Below are positions 1 through 11,349 of a stretch of DNA of 64,000 nt, piece by piece. The notes under the pieces are model-generated. The model was not told where the DNA came from, made no database searches, and was given only the letters and a program-made list of their open reading frames with translations. Position 1 is the first letter of the stretch. Every line of letters starts with the position of its first letter. Position numbers and translations under genes: made by a program. Source of the DNA: Aristolochia californica. Its lineage: Eukaryota > Streptophyta > Magnoliopsida > Piperales > Aristolochiaceae. The DNA is taken from the NCBI GenBank assembly GCA_029961685.1, contig JARWKL010000009.1, positions 25,291,237 through 25,355,236 on the forward strand, in the 5' to 3' direction.

Positions 1-483
1 GCGATGCCTGAGTACAGAAAAGCTCTCGTCAGCTTTTCCGTATGCTCATTGCCTAGCAATACTCCCTATGCTTTTGCAGCTTTTGTGAAAATCCCTGGTT
101 ATATAGACCGAGTAAAATTAATGAAGCGTCGATTCTGAGGTAAAAGCTCGTGTTATGCTAAATCTCTAGTAGAAGGATTTGAAAATTTTGACAAAAAATG
201 CCACCATTATCTTGTCGTAGGGAAAAGGAGAGTTTTACTAGTGCTCTATGAACAGCTCTCTGCTCGAATACATTTGATAGTGAGCCAATGGGAAATGCAA
301 GCTTCAAGTCATCTGTTATTTCAATTGGGAAGACGAACATAGGATGGATGAGAAGAGCTAAAGAAAACACCCAAATAAGTACTAAGAGAGCGGAAAACAG
401 TTAGGCATTATGTTTCTGCTACTGAAATCTGAAAATATGGATGATTTAACAGTTCGCAGAGACGTGGAGGTATAAATTTCTGA
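1..483. other. left edge, no gene recognised
   Basis: No coding, RNA or repeat signature that I recognise. A 70-codon minus-strand open frame lies at 158-370, but it has no family resemblance or supporting context. This stretch would be the 3' flank, or further exons, of the small minus-strand ORF to its right. Confidence 0.3.
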
Positions 484-768
484 TCAAATAGGTAGGGTAG
501 GAGAGGACTGTGAATGAGGAACAGGAGCAGCCCCGTCCCCGGGGTTTGTGACAGGGACGGGACTTGCATACCCATAGTCTTCTTCATCAGAGAGAAAGGG
601 CACCAGCAGGAGCCTCTTTTGAGCCTCGGGAGTGCGTTCAGAGAGGGCAGAAGCATATGACGGCAGCAGGAATGAGGAGAGAAATGCGTCTGTGAGCTGT
701 AGAGAGGTAAGGATTACGATCATCATCATAATCGCGACGTTAGCCTTCCTCATTTTGAACGACTGCAA
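484..768 (-). CDS. small secreted-peptide candidate (94 codons), unassigned
   Basis: Function not recognised. The frame begins with a short basic stretch (FKMRKAN) followed by a hydrophobic run rich in M, I, V and L, ending near LTDAF. That is the layout of a signal peptide cleaved around residue 29. The mature part is short and has an acidic patch (SDEEDYGYA) followed by a Pro/Val/Asn-rich tail (PVPVTNPGDGAAPVPHS). Such tails occur in small secreted peptides and in the linkers of X8-domain cell-wall proteins, but no Cys-rich X8 domain follows. It could be a first exon rather than a complete gene. The start at 768 is the first ATG; an internal Met six codons on is equally good. There is no neighbour that informs its job. 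Confidence 0.35.
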   Translation of the reverse strand: MQSFKMRKANVAIMMMIVILTSLQLTDAFLSSFLLPSYASALSERTPEAQKRLLLVPFLSDEEDYGYASPVPVTNPGDGAAPVPHSQSSPTLPI

Positions 769-830
769 TCTGCAGTTGTACTCGAGCGAGACAAAGCTTC
801 CGTGGGTGTTCTGCTACTTCTGAGTCCATG

Positions 831-850
831 CAACGCAACGCAACGCAACG
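831..850. repeat. (CAACG)4 microsatellite
   Basis: Four perfect CAACG units just upstream of the small minus-strand ORF, inside its presumed 5' flank. Confidence 0.9.
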
Positions 851-3800
851 CCATGCCCGCAGCATGACTGGTCATTACTATGGCGTGGCGGCCAAAGTGT
901 AAAGAAGATCACTAACTATGATCAAGGAAATTTTTAAGGATTATATATTAATTGATGCTAATTCTACAATTTGTAGATCAAAGATGGCATAACGAAAATG
1001 CCCCTGACTCTTCATTATTCTAGTTTTCATAAATATTCCTATTCTACTTTTCTTTATCTAACCCAACCGTCTAAATACCTCGACTTAACCCAAGAGACAC
1101 TATGCTTCAGACTTTCCTGCCTAGGAGACATGAGAAGGGACAACATAAGAAAGGTATGCTTCAGTCCATCTCTTCTATTAGATCAATGGTTTAGTCTCTA
1201 TTATTTTGACGATAACAAAATGGATAGCTTGAAAATGTGTAACTAATAGTGTTATCAATGTACTTAAGATATATATGTTCCAACACAATTGACAAAAACT
1301 TAAGATAAAAGAATGATCGGAAACAAGACCTGAAGTAAAAACTCATTAAAGATTGTCATTGTGAAAAAAAAAACTTATATAAAGGAGACAAACAAAGATT
1401 TGAAAACTAGTTGTGTAAGTAGATATCTAACCAAATTCCGGTTCTCACGCACATGTATGTTATGGAGCACTAGGATATACATATTTTCAAACTGTAATCA
1501 AAATCATCATATATATGTTATAGAAAGGTTTTGGAATCATAACATAGGTTTTCGCCAAATATAAACTTAATTTGAAACTCTAATAACATGTTTTTGTATT
1601 ATATCAACCTTTGAGTTTAAGAAAAAAGAATTAGGCCACAAAACGTTTTCCAATTTTTTTAATTACATATGAATATTAAGAAAACTTAAAAAACCTTAGT
1701 CTTGACTTATATCAAGATTAGAACTTATTTTTGTATATTGGCAATATGCATAATTGATCATCCAATTAGCAGAATGATCAATTATACCAAAATTTACTAG
1801 GAAGGATTTATAAATCATGATCAATCATTCATTGTAAGATGATTGCTCATTGGAGGGGCATAACCTATCATCTATCGTAGTATGATAGATCATACAAAAC
1901 ATTGTAAAACCATTTTATAAAACATAATCGATCAATTGAAGTGGGATGATCAATCAACCTATTTTTCAACAGGCTATAAAGTACTTGATTAATGCTATGA
2001 TCGATTATTGGCCAAGAGGAACTCAAAAAATATAGCCATTACAAAAGGCATGATTGATCAATGAAAAGGTGTGATCAATCATCTATTTTTTATAACCTTT
2101 TATAAATAGTAAAAAATGGATATTATGGCTAGGAAAATTATAAATAAGCTCTCAAACTCGTAGAGTACAATAAAATGAGCTTATATTGGCACACCAAACC
2201 TTTGGAAAAATATTTTGTGATTTAAATTCTGATCTTACCCTTTTGAAAAGAAAAACTCCAAAATTTTCCAATTTCTCTTCACATTCTTGGCAATCATAAT
2301 TCCATCAAGCTCCATACATTACATTCAATGAGCTTAAAGATTTGAAAGTTTAGATTTGACTAGAAGAAATGTTACTTCTCTGAAAGAAAGGTGCAAGTTT
2401 TATTTTTATCTTTTGTAGTTTTACAAAACTCTGTAAGAAGTTTTCTAGTAACTTGTAAGTTAGAAAATTTGGGTTTTTTATAATTAAAAATTTAAATGTG
2501 CACGTATTAAAGATAATGCAAGTAATTAAAAATAAACATACACCACAAATAACCTCAAATATTTTTTATTGATGTTCCCCTATTGGTATTCACTACCAAG
2601 AACACGTGCTTGGGAAATTTCACTAATCTCAGTTCTATTAGCTGAAATTTTACATACAAATTTTTTGGGCACTCTTTTAAGTCACATGTATGCTCAAATA
2701 AATGATAAAAAAATAATCTCGTTTGAGATTGGCTAGATTATCACTCCAACAAGTCTTTCTATCTTGATTCAAAAGGTTCAAGATGAAGCTATCAAGAAAT
2801 GAATAAAAATACTAAAGAATAAAAAGCTTACACCTTTTTATAAACTTGGAGAGACAACCTTCTCCCTTTATTTGTCCAACCCTTCAACTTGATGCACAAT
2901 GAAGATGATTTGGAGCTTGACTAAATGAGTGCTCATGGAAGAATTGAGAGAAATTAGAATGGTTTTGCAAAATAAGGATTTCTATCTTTAAAAAATGGAC
3001 TTAGGAAGAATTTTCAATGATAATAGCTTTTAGATGAGTAGGTATGTTAATAAATGCCCATTAACTTCTTAAGATCATGTTTAGTGGGGTATTTATAAGT
3101 TCTCCAAGACAAACTTGTCATTATTTGATTGTATGGAAAAAGTTGACGTGACATGGATCGATCAATCAATCGTGTGTAATGACTATATGTTTGTAAAAAA
3201 ATGACTTATTGATCGATGATATGACCGATCAATATATTTCTATTAGGTCAAATAAATGAAGTTGATCGATCAATATCCAAGGATTGATCGATCAATCATT
3301 TTTCATACTAGTAGTGCAGTACATGTATGATCAATCAATGACTTGTCAATGATCGACCATGGTTTATGTCCAAAGTTGGCAAACTTTTTTATGATCAATC
3401 ATTTTGAAGAGGTTGGTTGATCATTCTTCATATTTTTACATTGTGTGGATATTGTTGATCAATTAGTTCACAAAGGATAATCGATCATGCTTCATAGCAG
3501 TTTGGTTGAGTTTTGATTGACCGATTAATCACCCTAATTGATCGATCATGCTTTATATTTGTAACCTATGCACTTCTGGTTGATCGATCATTGATAGATA
3601 CTGATTGATCTATTCAATGTCAAAGCTCTAAGTTTGTTTTCAAAGCATGATTAAAATTGATCTTAAGTGATTCTAACATGTTTAAAACATATGTATGCAT
3701 CGCTAAAACATGTGGATAATGCAATTTTGACCTAAAGCTCCAAAGATTTCCATTGTACCTCAAGTTTGAAGATTTGGGGTTGCTCGATTACATAGACTGA

Positions 3801-3869
3801 GTTTTGTGATTTTTTTCTAGACTACCAAAACTCTAATCTTTAATTATTTGCTTCTTCTTTCTAAGGGTG
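851..3869. other. AT-rich intergenic stretch
   Basis: No gene or element boundary found. Base composition is strongly AT-rich with many stops in all frames. The only structure I see is the repeated GATCGATCAA-like motif listed separately. Confidence 0.6.
1740..3625. repeat. dispersed GATCGATCAA-like palindromic motif cluster
   Basis: Variants of the near-palindrome TTGATCGATCAA recur irregularly. A loose set lies at about 1750-2090 and a dense set at about 3155-3620, for example near 3156, 3209, 3262, 3284, 3530, 3543 and 3580. The spacing is uneven (roughly 20-60 bp), so it is not a clean tandem array. It may be the degraded leader or LTR of an old element, or a binding-site cluster; the sequence does not decide. 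Confidence 0.6.
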
Positions 3870-4835
3870 TGTTATGGACTTAATAAGACTGAGTCATCTA
3901 CTTTACTTTTATTATTTATGTTGCTTTTAATTTCGAATTTTATTGATTTGTAATAAGACTTAAAGGTAGGGGTAGAATTGGGTTTAATAACCCTAACCTA
4001 TGTTGATGTTAATTACCCTATTTAAGGGGTAAGGATGGAGAAATAAAGCAAGTTCGGAATTAGCATAATCTAGGGTAATTTAGGTTCCTTCTAGGCTCTC
4101 TATTCTAGGGTTCTTGGTGTGAACTCTCTTGGGGGTTTGCTGCATCCATTGGGGAGTCTTTGAGGAGATCTTGGAAGGAAAAGGAAGAGGAATTACCTTT
4201 CTCTTTTGAGCTACAAGAGAGGTCATCTCTTTCACGAAAATTCTGGTTGCTGGATTGGTGTTGACGTCAAGAGGTATTTGGAGAAGGGTTGGCATGAGCT
4301 AACCAGGAAGGAGGACGAATTCTGGTTGCTGGATTGGTGTTGATGTCAAGAGGTATTTGTTAATCTTATTCCAAGCATTAAGATTAGATTTATGTTTCTC
4401 TTTTACGTAAGGAACCAGTGCTGCATAAAATTGGAAACCCTACCTTGACGTGAGCCATAAGAAAGGGGGTTCCATGTTGGGGCCTCAAGGAGCTTCCTTG
4501 ACTAGCTGGGTTCATTCATAATTAAGCAAAGGAAACTCCTTTTCAAGGGGAATGAATTCAGTAAAGGGAAAGGGGTTGTTCTTGAGTCATTACAACAAGT
4601 AAAACCCTCTTGTCTTGAATCATAAAAGAGGGGTTTCATATCTGAGTGCTTAAACAGTCCTTTAACTTGCTTGTTGCATCTATAATTGAGAAAAGGAAAA
4701 TCCTTTTCAATCCTAATGTGAAAGGAGAAGTATAAGAGAGTTATTTTCACAAAAACGTGATAAGAAACCCTCAAACAGTGCTGGATTCATATTCAACTCG
4801 CCGAGTTACTAGATCCATGGCTAGGGACCATAACA
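3870..4835 (+). mobile_element. solo chromovirus-type LTR S1 (TSD GGGTG)
   Basis: The LTR starts TGTTATGG and ends CCATAACA, and is flanked by perfect 5-bp duplications GGGTG (3865-3869 and 4836-4840). It is 966 bp long and shares its first ~360 bp and last ~115 bp with solo LTR S2 (14612-15389). It holds a TATTTAAG core-promoter-like site near 4018. A 41-bp direct repeat (4240-4280 and 4319-4359) is private to this copy. Its last codons read VTRSMAR, the same peptide that opens Gag in element G1, so this LTR family appears to encode the Gag N-terminus. Confidence 0.9.
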
Positions 4836-5411
4836 GGGTGCTTCTTCAAGATGACTTTGACACGGTAGTGAAACTTGAAGTTTTGGATAAGCTTTTGCCA
4901 GTTCTATGCATAGACCCTGATTTGTGTATTTCTTGAAGGAGTTGCATATGAAATGCTAGATTTTTTAATCTTAGATCAATTAAGTTTTGTTATCATCAAA
5001 ATCAATATGGCAGTCAATGCTCTATCAATAAAAAATTTAAGCTACTTTGCTATTTTTCTCTTCCTTTTCTTATTCCTTCATACCAAAAATCTTACCTGCT
5101 TGACTCTATAGGTTGTTATCCTTTGAAGTGATAGTTTGTTCCCAATATCTGGAGTGCTCATTTTGAAATGAGAATACTCTACCCTTTTAGACAATTTACC
5201 AACTTTATTACATATGTTGGTACTATGGAATCATACCACTATTTATGGCCATTATCCATGTAGGGTGATTTGGTGATAATCTTGGCATTGGGTCATTGCT
5301 TCCTTCTAACATAGATGATGCTTATCTAGAGCATAGAAATGTACAATTGATACTTGTAGGTTTTGAGTGGCATGTAATCACATACTTGTTCACATATCTT
5401 AGCATTGTTAT
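4836..5411. other. intergenic, nothing identified
   Basis: Right flank of solo LTR S1. No ORF, RNA or element ends recognised. Confidence 0.5.
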
Positions 5412-5832
5412 TGTTGGAAGACATCTCAAAGTGGCATTAAGGTAAATACCTTCCCCACATCAAAGAGATGGCACAGGGTGTAATTTAGTGTCCTTTTCAT
5501 AAGGATGACACAAGGGTTTAAATAGAGAAGATGACGTATGTCTACTTATGTCTTTTCCTTTTGAAAGCTTGTAGCCCTAAGGGCAATGTAGTCATTGTAA
5601 CCTTCCTTCATACACTATAAATAGAGACTCAAGGATGGGGTAGATAATTAAGTCTCCCCTTCTCAAATTCGTCCTAAAATATTTCTCTCAAAACCTCTCT
5701 TTCTCTCTCCATCTCCTTAGCCGTCCCTCTCTTCTCTTCTTTCTTCCTCTCCTTGTCTTGTTCTCTTCTTCTTCTTTCTCTCCTCTCTCACCCTCTTGGC
5801 TGAGTACCTATCATGGGATCTTAAATCAAACA
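5412..5832 (+). mobile_element. decayed copia 5' LTR
   Basis: Starts TGTTGGAAG and ends just before a degenerate initiator-Met primer-binding site (TGGAATAAGAACATT at 5833). It contains 'gtagccctaagggca' and 'actataaatagagac' blocks, which recur in the copia F LTRs (47504-47895 and 49755-50173). TATAAATAG is the likely core promoter. No matching 3' LTR is present nearby, so the element was truncated. Confidence 0.7.
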
Positions 5833-6449
5833 TGGAATAAGAACATTAGGTTTGGGATACTAAAATTATGATGCTGGTTAAACAAGTTTTTATCAACTCT
5901 ATCAATGAAAGTTGACATATTGATCAAGGTTCGGTTTTGAACCTCTTTATGCTCACAAAGATAAGTTCTTTCTTCTTTTCTTTTCCTTGAGATGAATGCT
6001 TCTGTATATCTTGAAAAGATGAAGGTTTATTAAGCATTTTTTTATCATAAAAGATTGAGTCACAACATCTTATATAGTAGCTTCAACTTGGTCAATATTG
6101 GTGTGTTTACTCCATGTTATCTTTGATTAAAGTGATCAATTTTTAGACTAATACAACTTGAGAATTTCTGGTTCTCTGTTTGATGAATGAAGCATTGTTA
6201 TTCCATTGATGGTTCCATAGTGTTTCATGATTGAAAGACTATATTTACATATGTTGAAGATTGAAGGTTGATATCATAATTCAACTGGTTTTTTTTTGTT
6301 GAACTCGTGAAGGTGCATTGGTGCAAAGAGTTTTTTTTTTTTTTTGAAAAACTACATGCTTTTCTCTCACTTTGGAAGGGATTCTGTCATTAAGATTTTC
6401 TCTTGATCCTCTTTCCAAAAAGATTAAAAATAAAAATGGGAAAGGAAAG
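5833..6449 (+). other. copia leader remnant, no ORF
   Basis: Sequence following the decayed LTR and its primer-binding site, resembling the long untranslated leaders of the copia elements elsewhere in the window. It contains a T17 run near 6331. No gag frame is recognisable before element G1 interrupts it. Confidence 0.45.
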
Positions 6450-6937
6450 TGTTATGGACTCTATAGCATCATGAGTTACCAATAGGCGTAGGAATTAATT
6501 AATGTGATTTTCAATTTTCATGTAATTGTCTTTGGTTTGGGTTGGTTTAGCATTTATTGGTTTGAATCATTGACCCAAGGGTAGGAATTAATTAATGTGA
6601 TTTTCAATTTTCATGTAATTGTCTTTGGTTTGGGTTGGTTTAGCATTTATTGGTTTGAACCATTGACCCAAGGGGTTTAAAGTGTTTTGGGCGTCCTCAA
6701 CCCTATTGAAGGGGACGGCTAGGGTAATGAGAAAGTAGCAATTGAGTCTACTCTAGCTTAGATTAAATTAGATAAATAGGTCACTAGCTCCTTCAAGCTC
6801 TGTCCCGTTTTTCCCCAATTCCTTTTCCGAAATTTTGTCTTCATCATTCCATCATTCTATATCAGTGTCAAGCAAGGTAATGGAAGGAAGAGAAGAGAGG
6901 AGGGTGACAAGATCCATGGCTCGTGAGGATCCTAACA
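6450..6937 (+). repeat. G1 5' LTR
   Basis: 488 bp, TGTTATGG to CCTAACA. Compared with the 395-bp 3' LTR it carries an extra ~93-bp tandem duplication (GGAATTAATTAATG unit beginning near 6490 and again near 6583), which accounts for the length difference. Core promoter candidate: the 'accctattgaagggg' block near 6702, which reads TATTTAAGGGG in the 3' LTR. Confidence 0.92.
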
Positions 6938-7850
6938 ACGTGGTATCAGATAGGTCCACCCTTGGTGATTCCTCTTCTCCAGAGGACATACGTCAAGTAC
7001 TTTTAGAACTTCAACAACGTTCCACTCTTCAAGGTGCTGAAATTTCTCACATCCATAATACATTACATATGCTGGAATCATCTCTCCAAACAGTCATCCG
7101 GAAACTTGTTGCAATTCAATCACCAACGCCACCACCAGCCACCAACTTTCAACCACAACCAGTACATCACCTACAATTCACGCCACCACCAAACTCACCA
7201 CTGCACCAACAACCTGTTCCCATGGCTACTCACGCACAAGGACCAACCACGATTCCAAGGTACTTTAAACTTAACTTTCCTACATATGATGGCTCTAAAG
7301 ATCCTTTACTTTGGTTCACGAAATGTGAACTATTTTTCTATCATCAACAAACGGTGGAAATGGACAAGGTTACATTGGCTGCCTACCACCTGCTCAATGA
7401 AGCGCTCATGTGGTTCCATCACTATTGAAATGTCCATTCCACTCAGGATTGGTTACACTTTAAACATGCTTGCCAGTTGAGGTTTGGACCTCCAGCTAGC
7501 AGCAACCCAGTGGGGGAATTGATCAACTTTAAATAGACAGGCACCTTAGAAGTGTACCAAAAAATGTTCCGAGAAAGGTTGGCCCGAGCCAGTGATTTTT
7601 TCCTCCTCACCTACATGTTCAGATTTTTAATGCTGGATTGACAGAGGCGGTTAGATTGGAAGTAGAATTACTTGGTCCGACAGATTTGGACTCAACAATG
7701 AATTATGCCAGAGCTGTGGACCACAAACAGAGAGTTCTAAAAGAATCTTTACACCGAAAACCATTTTGGAACAACAGAATATAGGGTACTGCATCTGGTC
7801 CACGTTTTGGGTCCTCTGCCCCTAACCGAGTAGATCAGTCTACCAGTGTG
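6880..7850 (+). pseudogene. gag: G1 gag (broken)
   Basis: Gag would form the particle that packages element RNA. The frame opens at ATG 6880, or at the better-context ATGGCT at 6916, both inside the 5' LTR, and runs through the LTR end and the PBS. Residues include VTRSMAR, a Pro/His-rich linker, then the retrotransposon-gag core (PRYFKLNFPTYDGS, near residue 135). The first stop is after codon 197 of the open frame (7429). Recognisable gag continues with further stops and a frameshift (GELINFK, VYQKMFRERLARASDF) to the zinc-knuckle region. It is a pseudogene. Confidence 0.85.
6941..6953 (+). promoter_or_regulatory. G1 primer-binding site (tRNA-iMet)
   Basis: TGGTATCAGATAG follows the LTR end after three bases (ACG) and matches the 3' end complement of plant initiator tRNA-Met (TGGTATCAGAGC). 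It is unusual in lying inside the open gag reading frame. Confidence 0.85.
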
Positions 7851-8465
7851 CCTCTCTACACTCTTCCACGTAAATTTTTGACTAAACAGGAAATGAAGGC
7901 TAGAAAGGCCAAGGGTCTATGTTTTAATTGTGACGAACAATTCCTTCCAGGACATACCTTTAAACGTTTATTCAGTATTGAACTTTTTGAAGAAGATTTA
8001 GAAGAACTTCCTGAAAATGAATTTGTTGAAGAGGTACAGCAAGAACCAGAGCTCTCCCTCCATGCCATGCATGGCCTGCGTAGTTCTAATACCATGCAGG
8101 TAAAGGCCAGGTTACACCACCTCATGCTACTTGCTTTAGTTGATTTGGGCAGCACACATAATTTTATCAGTGAACCAGCAACACAACAATTGGGATTAGA
8201 AATTCAATAGCAATGGGTTCTCTCGGTTTCAGTGGCCAATGGGGCTAAAATTGCAAGTGTGGGTTTATGTGCTAACACACCTTTCACCATTGAGGGACAT
8301 TCATTTCAGACGGACTTACTGGTCATTCCCTTGGCTGGATTTGATTTGGTGCTCGGGGTCAAATGGCTTCAGTTATTAGGCCCTATATTATGGGACTTTC
8401 AGGCTCGGACTATGACATTTACAGCACTACAGGGCCAGATTACATTACAAGGTATTGTGGCATAG
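7848..8465 (+). pseudogene. pol: G1 gag zinc knuckle and aspartic protease (broken)
   Basis: Two open pieces (7848-8210 and 8232-8465) separated by an in-frame stop. The first holds CFNCDEQFLPGHTFKRLF, a CCHC knuckle whose last Cys is replaced by Phe. It is followed by the protease core VDLGSTHNFIS, where the usual catalytic D-S-G reads D-L-G. The second piece carries the protease C-terminal part (GFDLVLGVKWLQ). Loss of both a zinc ligand and the active-site Ser argues for an inactive copy. Confidence 0.85.
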
Positions 8466-8599
8466 GTCCCTAATGCACTTCACACTTTACTACTTCAAAA
8501 CAATGGTGATGGTCAGTTAGCACCTTTACTTACAACATTTGCGGATTTATTTAATGACCCTACGGGTCTACCACCAGTGCGTCACTGCGATCATCACAT

Positions 8600-9365
8600 T
8601 CGTTTAAAATTGGGAACTGATCCAATAGTGGTGCGGTCTTATCGTTACCCACATATACAGAAAGATGAAATAGAACGATAGTGCATGAATATGCTCGCTC
8701 AAGGAGTGATCCAGCCCAGTCGATCTCCTTTCTCCTCACCAGTGTTACTAGTACGCAAAAAGGATAAATCATGGAGGTTTTGTGTTGACTATAGGCAACT
8801 CAACTTGCAGACAATTAACGACAAGTTCCCCATTCCAGTAGTGGATGAGTTGCTGAATGAGTTACATGGTGCTACAATTTTTACCAAGTTAGATTTGAAA
8901 TCAGGCTATCATCAAATAAGATTTCACCCGACAGATGTGGAGAAGACTGCGTTCCGCACACATCACGGTCATTTCCAGTTCCTCGTCATTCCCTTCGGTC
9001 TCTCCAACGCACTCTCCACCTTTCAGGCCCTCATGAATGAGGTATTTTCATTGCTTCTGCGCAACTATGTGTTAGTATTTTTTTATGACATTCTGGTCTA
9101 GAACAAAAATTGGGTAGAACATCTCCAACACCTCCATCAGGTATTTACCATTCTACGCTCTCATCATTTGGTTTTGAATAAATCCAAATGTTCTATGGGT
9201 ACATCTGAGGTGGCATATTTGGGCCATGTCATATCAACTGTGGGCGTGAAAGTTGACCAGAGCAAGATACAAGCAGTAACAGATTGGCCGATTCCCACCT
9301 TCATCACAGCATTAAGGGGATTTTTGGGCCTAAATTACAGAAAATTTATCCAATCTTATGGCTAG
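8600..9365 (+). pseudogene. pol: G1 reverse transcriptase (broken)
   Basis: Family blocks are in order: [59 protein letters not shown]. The catalytic box reads VFFYDIL, where chromovirus RTs have FFDDIL, so one of the two metal-binding aspartates is lost. A TAG follows directly (9099-9101). The frame resumes with the RT thumb (VAYLGHVIS, 9168-9365). The polymerase is therefore dead by both substitution and truncation. Confidence 0.88.
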
Positions 9366-10006
9366 ATAGCAGCACCACTCAACAACCTTCTCAAAAACAT
9401 GACTTCCACTGGTCTTCTTCAGCGGATCAGGCCTTTCAACTGTTTAAGGAGGCCTTAGCCTTAGCGCCAGTACTACAATTACCAGATTTTGAGGGAGACT
9501 TTGTGGTGGAATGTGATGCATCCGGGGGAGGTATAGGGGCAGTGTTACAACAATTGGGACACCCTATTGCTTATTTCAGCCATCAGTTGGGACACCACCA
9601 CCATAAGTTAACTGCATATGAGAAGGAATTGATTGGGTTAGCCAGGTTAGCCAAGACTGTCCAACATTGGCGACCTTATCTATGGGGACGACCATTTCTC
9701 ATTCGTATCGATCATTGCAGCCTCAAGTATCTTCTTGAACAACGCCTCACCACATCCCCACAACAGCATTGGTTAACTAAACTCATGGGCTTCGATTTTA
9801 CGGTTCACTATAAACCAGGTAGTTTGAATTTGTGGGTTGATGCTTTGTCACGTCAGGATATTTCAGCAACACAAGTTTATGCTATCAGTCATCCACATTC
9901 ACTTGTGCTAGATTCTATTCGTGAGGAAGTACATCAATATCCGGAACTCATGTCATTATATCAGGATATTCATCAGGGGACAGTAGCTCCTCATTGGACG
10001 ATTTAG
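9366..10006 (+). pseudogene. pol: G1 RNase H domain
   Basis: Open in a different frame from the RT, as part of a 240-codon frame from 9284. It contains FVVECDASGGGIGAVL (first catalytic Asp), AYEKELIGL (catalytic Glu), RIDHCSLKYL and the terminal WVDALSRQ with the last Asp. Compared with typical copies, the T-D-H motif reads I-D-H and one extra LAR insertion is present. The frame ends at a TAG near 10005. Confidence 0.85.
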
Positions 10007-11101
10007 GATCGTCTTATACTCTACAAAAACAAGATTTTTATGCATCATACGTCTCCACTTCTTCACACCATCTTGTCCTCAATCCATGATAGCACACATG
10101 AGGGTCGACAGAAAACATATTTCCGAATCAGTCGGGACTTTTACTGGAAGGGCATGAAGATGACAATTGCTGATTATGTAGCTGCTTGTCAGATTTGTCA
10201 ACGAAACAAGGCCGAATCTTTAAGTCCTGCCGACCTACTGCAACCTCTGCAACTACCGTCTCAAATTTTGTCCGACATTTCAATGGACTTCATTGTTGAC
10301 CTTCCCATTTCATCGGGTAAATCAATGCTATTCGTCATCGTTGATCGGTTTTCAAAATATGGTCACTTCATTGCTTTGGCGCATCCATATACTGCTGCTC
10401 AGGTCGCTCAATTATATATGGACAACATTGTCTGATTACACGGAATTCCCACATCCATTATCAGTGACAGGGATGCCATTTTTACCAGTATCTTTTGGAA
10501 GGAATTATTCAAATTACAGGGCACCCAATTGGCATTTTCATCTGCATATCATCCACAAACGGACGGACAAATAGAGCTCGTCAATCGCACGATTGAAATG
10601 TAACTTCGTTGTTTTGTGGGGGACACACCTAAATGGTGGGTGAAATGGCTTTCATGGGTAGAATTTTGCTATAACACATCTTACCACACAACACTGGGAA
10701 CTACTCCTTTCAGGGTAGTTTATGGCAGAGATCCACCTCGTCTGTTACCATATGAACCTGGGGCATCCAAAGTCGTCACTTTGGACCACGCGTTAGCTGA
10801 AAGAGATGCTATGCTCACTAAGGTACGTACTCAGCTGCAAGAGGCCCATCACTCTATGAAGCTCTATAATGATAAGAAGCACTGGGAGGTATCTTATTTC
10901 CCCGAAGACTACGTGTGGTTAAAGCTTCAGCACTACCGCCAGTTGTCCCTAACTACATCCAAGCGCCATAAGCTGTCTCAGAAATATTATGGTCCATTTC
11001 AGGCGTTGGACAAACTTGGGCCTGTGGCATACCGCTTGCAGCTACCAACGGAAGCAAAGATCCATAATGTATTTCTCGTCTCCCAATTGAAGCCATTCTA
11101 G
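10007..11101 (+). pseudogene. pol: G1 integrase (broken)
   Basis: Zinc-binding HHCC part: H of HDSTHEG, then CQICQRNKAE. Catalytic core: [27 protein letters not shown], and the 'HPQTDGQ' block before the catalytic Glu region. Stops interrupt after YMDNIV (10434) and before the RCFVGD piece. The C-terminal part ([13 protein letters not shown]...[11 protein letters not shown]...[10 protein letters not shown]) is open from 10616 to 11101. It would insert element cDNA with 5-bp TSDs. Inactive here. Confidence 0.87.
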
Positions 11102-11320
11102 GGTGACTCGCGCCTACTACACACTCCACTGCCGCCACTACATGAGGGCAGAGTCCTTTCTATTCCAGTTCAGGTTTTAAAAGCACGCCACATTCAGGGT
11201 GATTGGGAAATTTTCGTCCAGTGGTCAAATGCCGACCCCAGTGACACCACATGGGAGCCGTTATCAGCATTTCGACTCCTATATCCTTCCTTTGAGCTTG
11301 AGGACAAGCTCTTTCTCCAG
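11102..11320 (+). pseudogene. pol: G1 chromodomain and pol tail
   Basis: After a stop at 11099-11101 the frame still reads as a chromodomain: VLKARHIQGDWEIFVQWS, then TTWEPLSAFRLLYPSFELED. Chromodomains steer chromovirus integration to marked chromatin. The ending ELEDKLFLQ followed by a polypurine tract is repeated in G2 (15453-15510) and, in part, in the non-autonomous element N1 (40702-40745). Confidence 0.85.
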
Positions 11321-11322
11321 GA

Positions 11323-11346
11323 GGGGGGGGGGGGGGGGGGGGGGGG
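11323..11346 (+). repeat. G1 polypurine tract expanded to 24 G
   Basis: The sequence just before the 3' LTR is CCAGGAG followed by an uninterrupted G run, where related elements have only a short GGAGGGG-type tract. This is the primer site for plus-strand synthesis. Confidence 0.85.
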
Positions 11347-11349
11347 TGA

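Noticed and set aside
831..850. Short CAACG array as a CRISPR-like or telomeric repeat
   Set aside because: Unit and spacing do not fit either; it is a simple microsatellite in a plant nuclear context.
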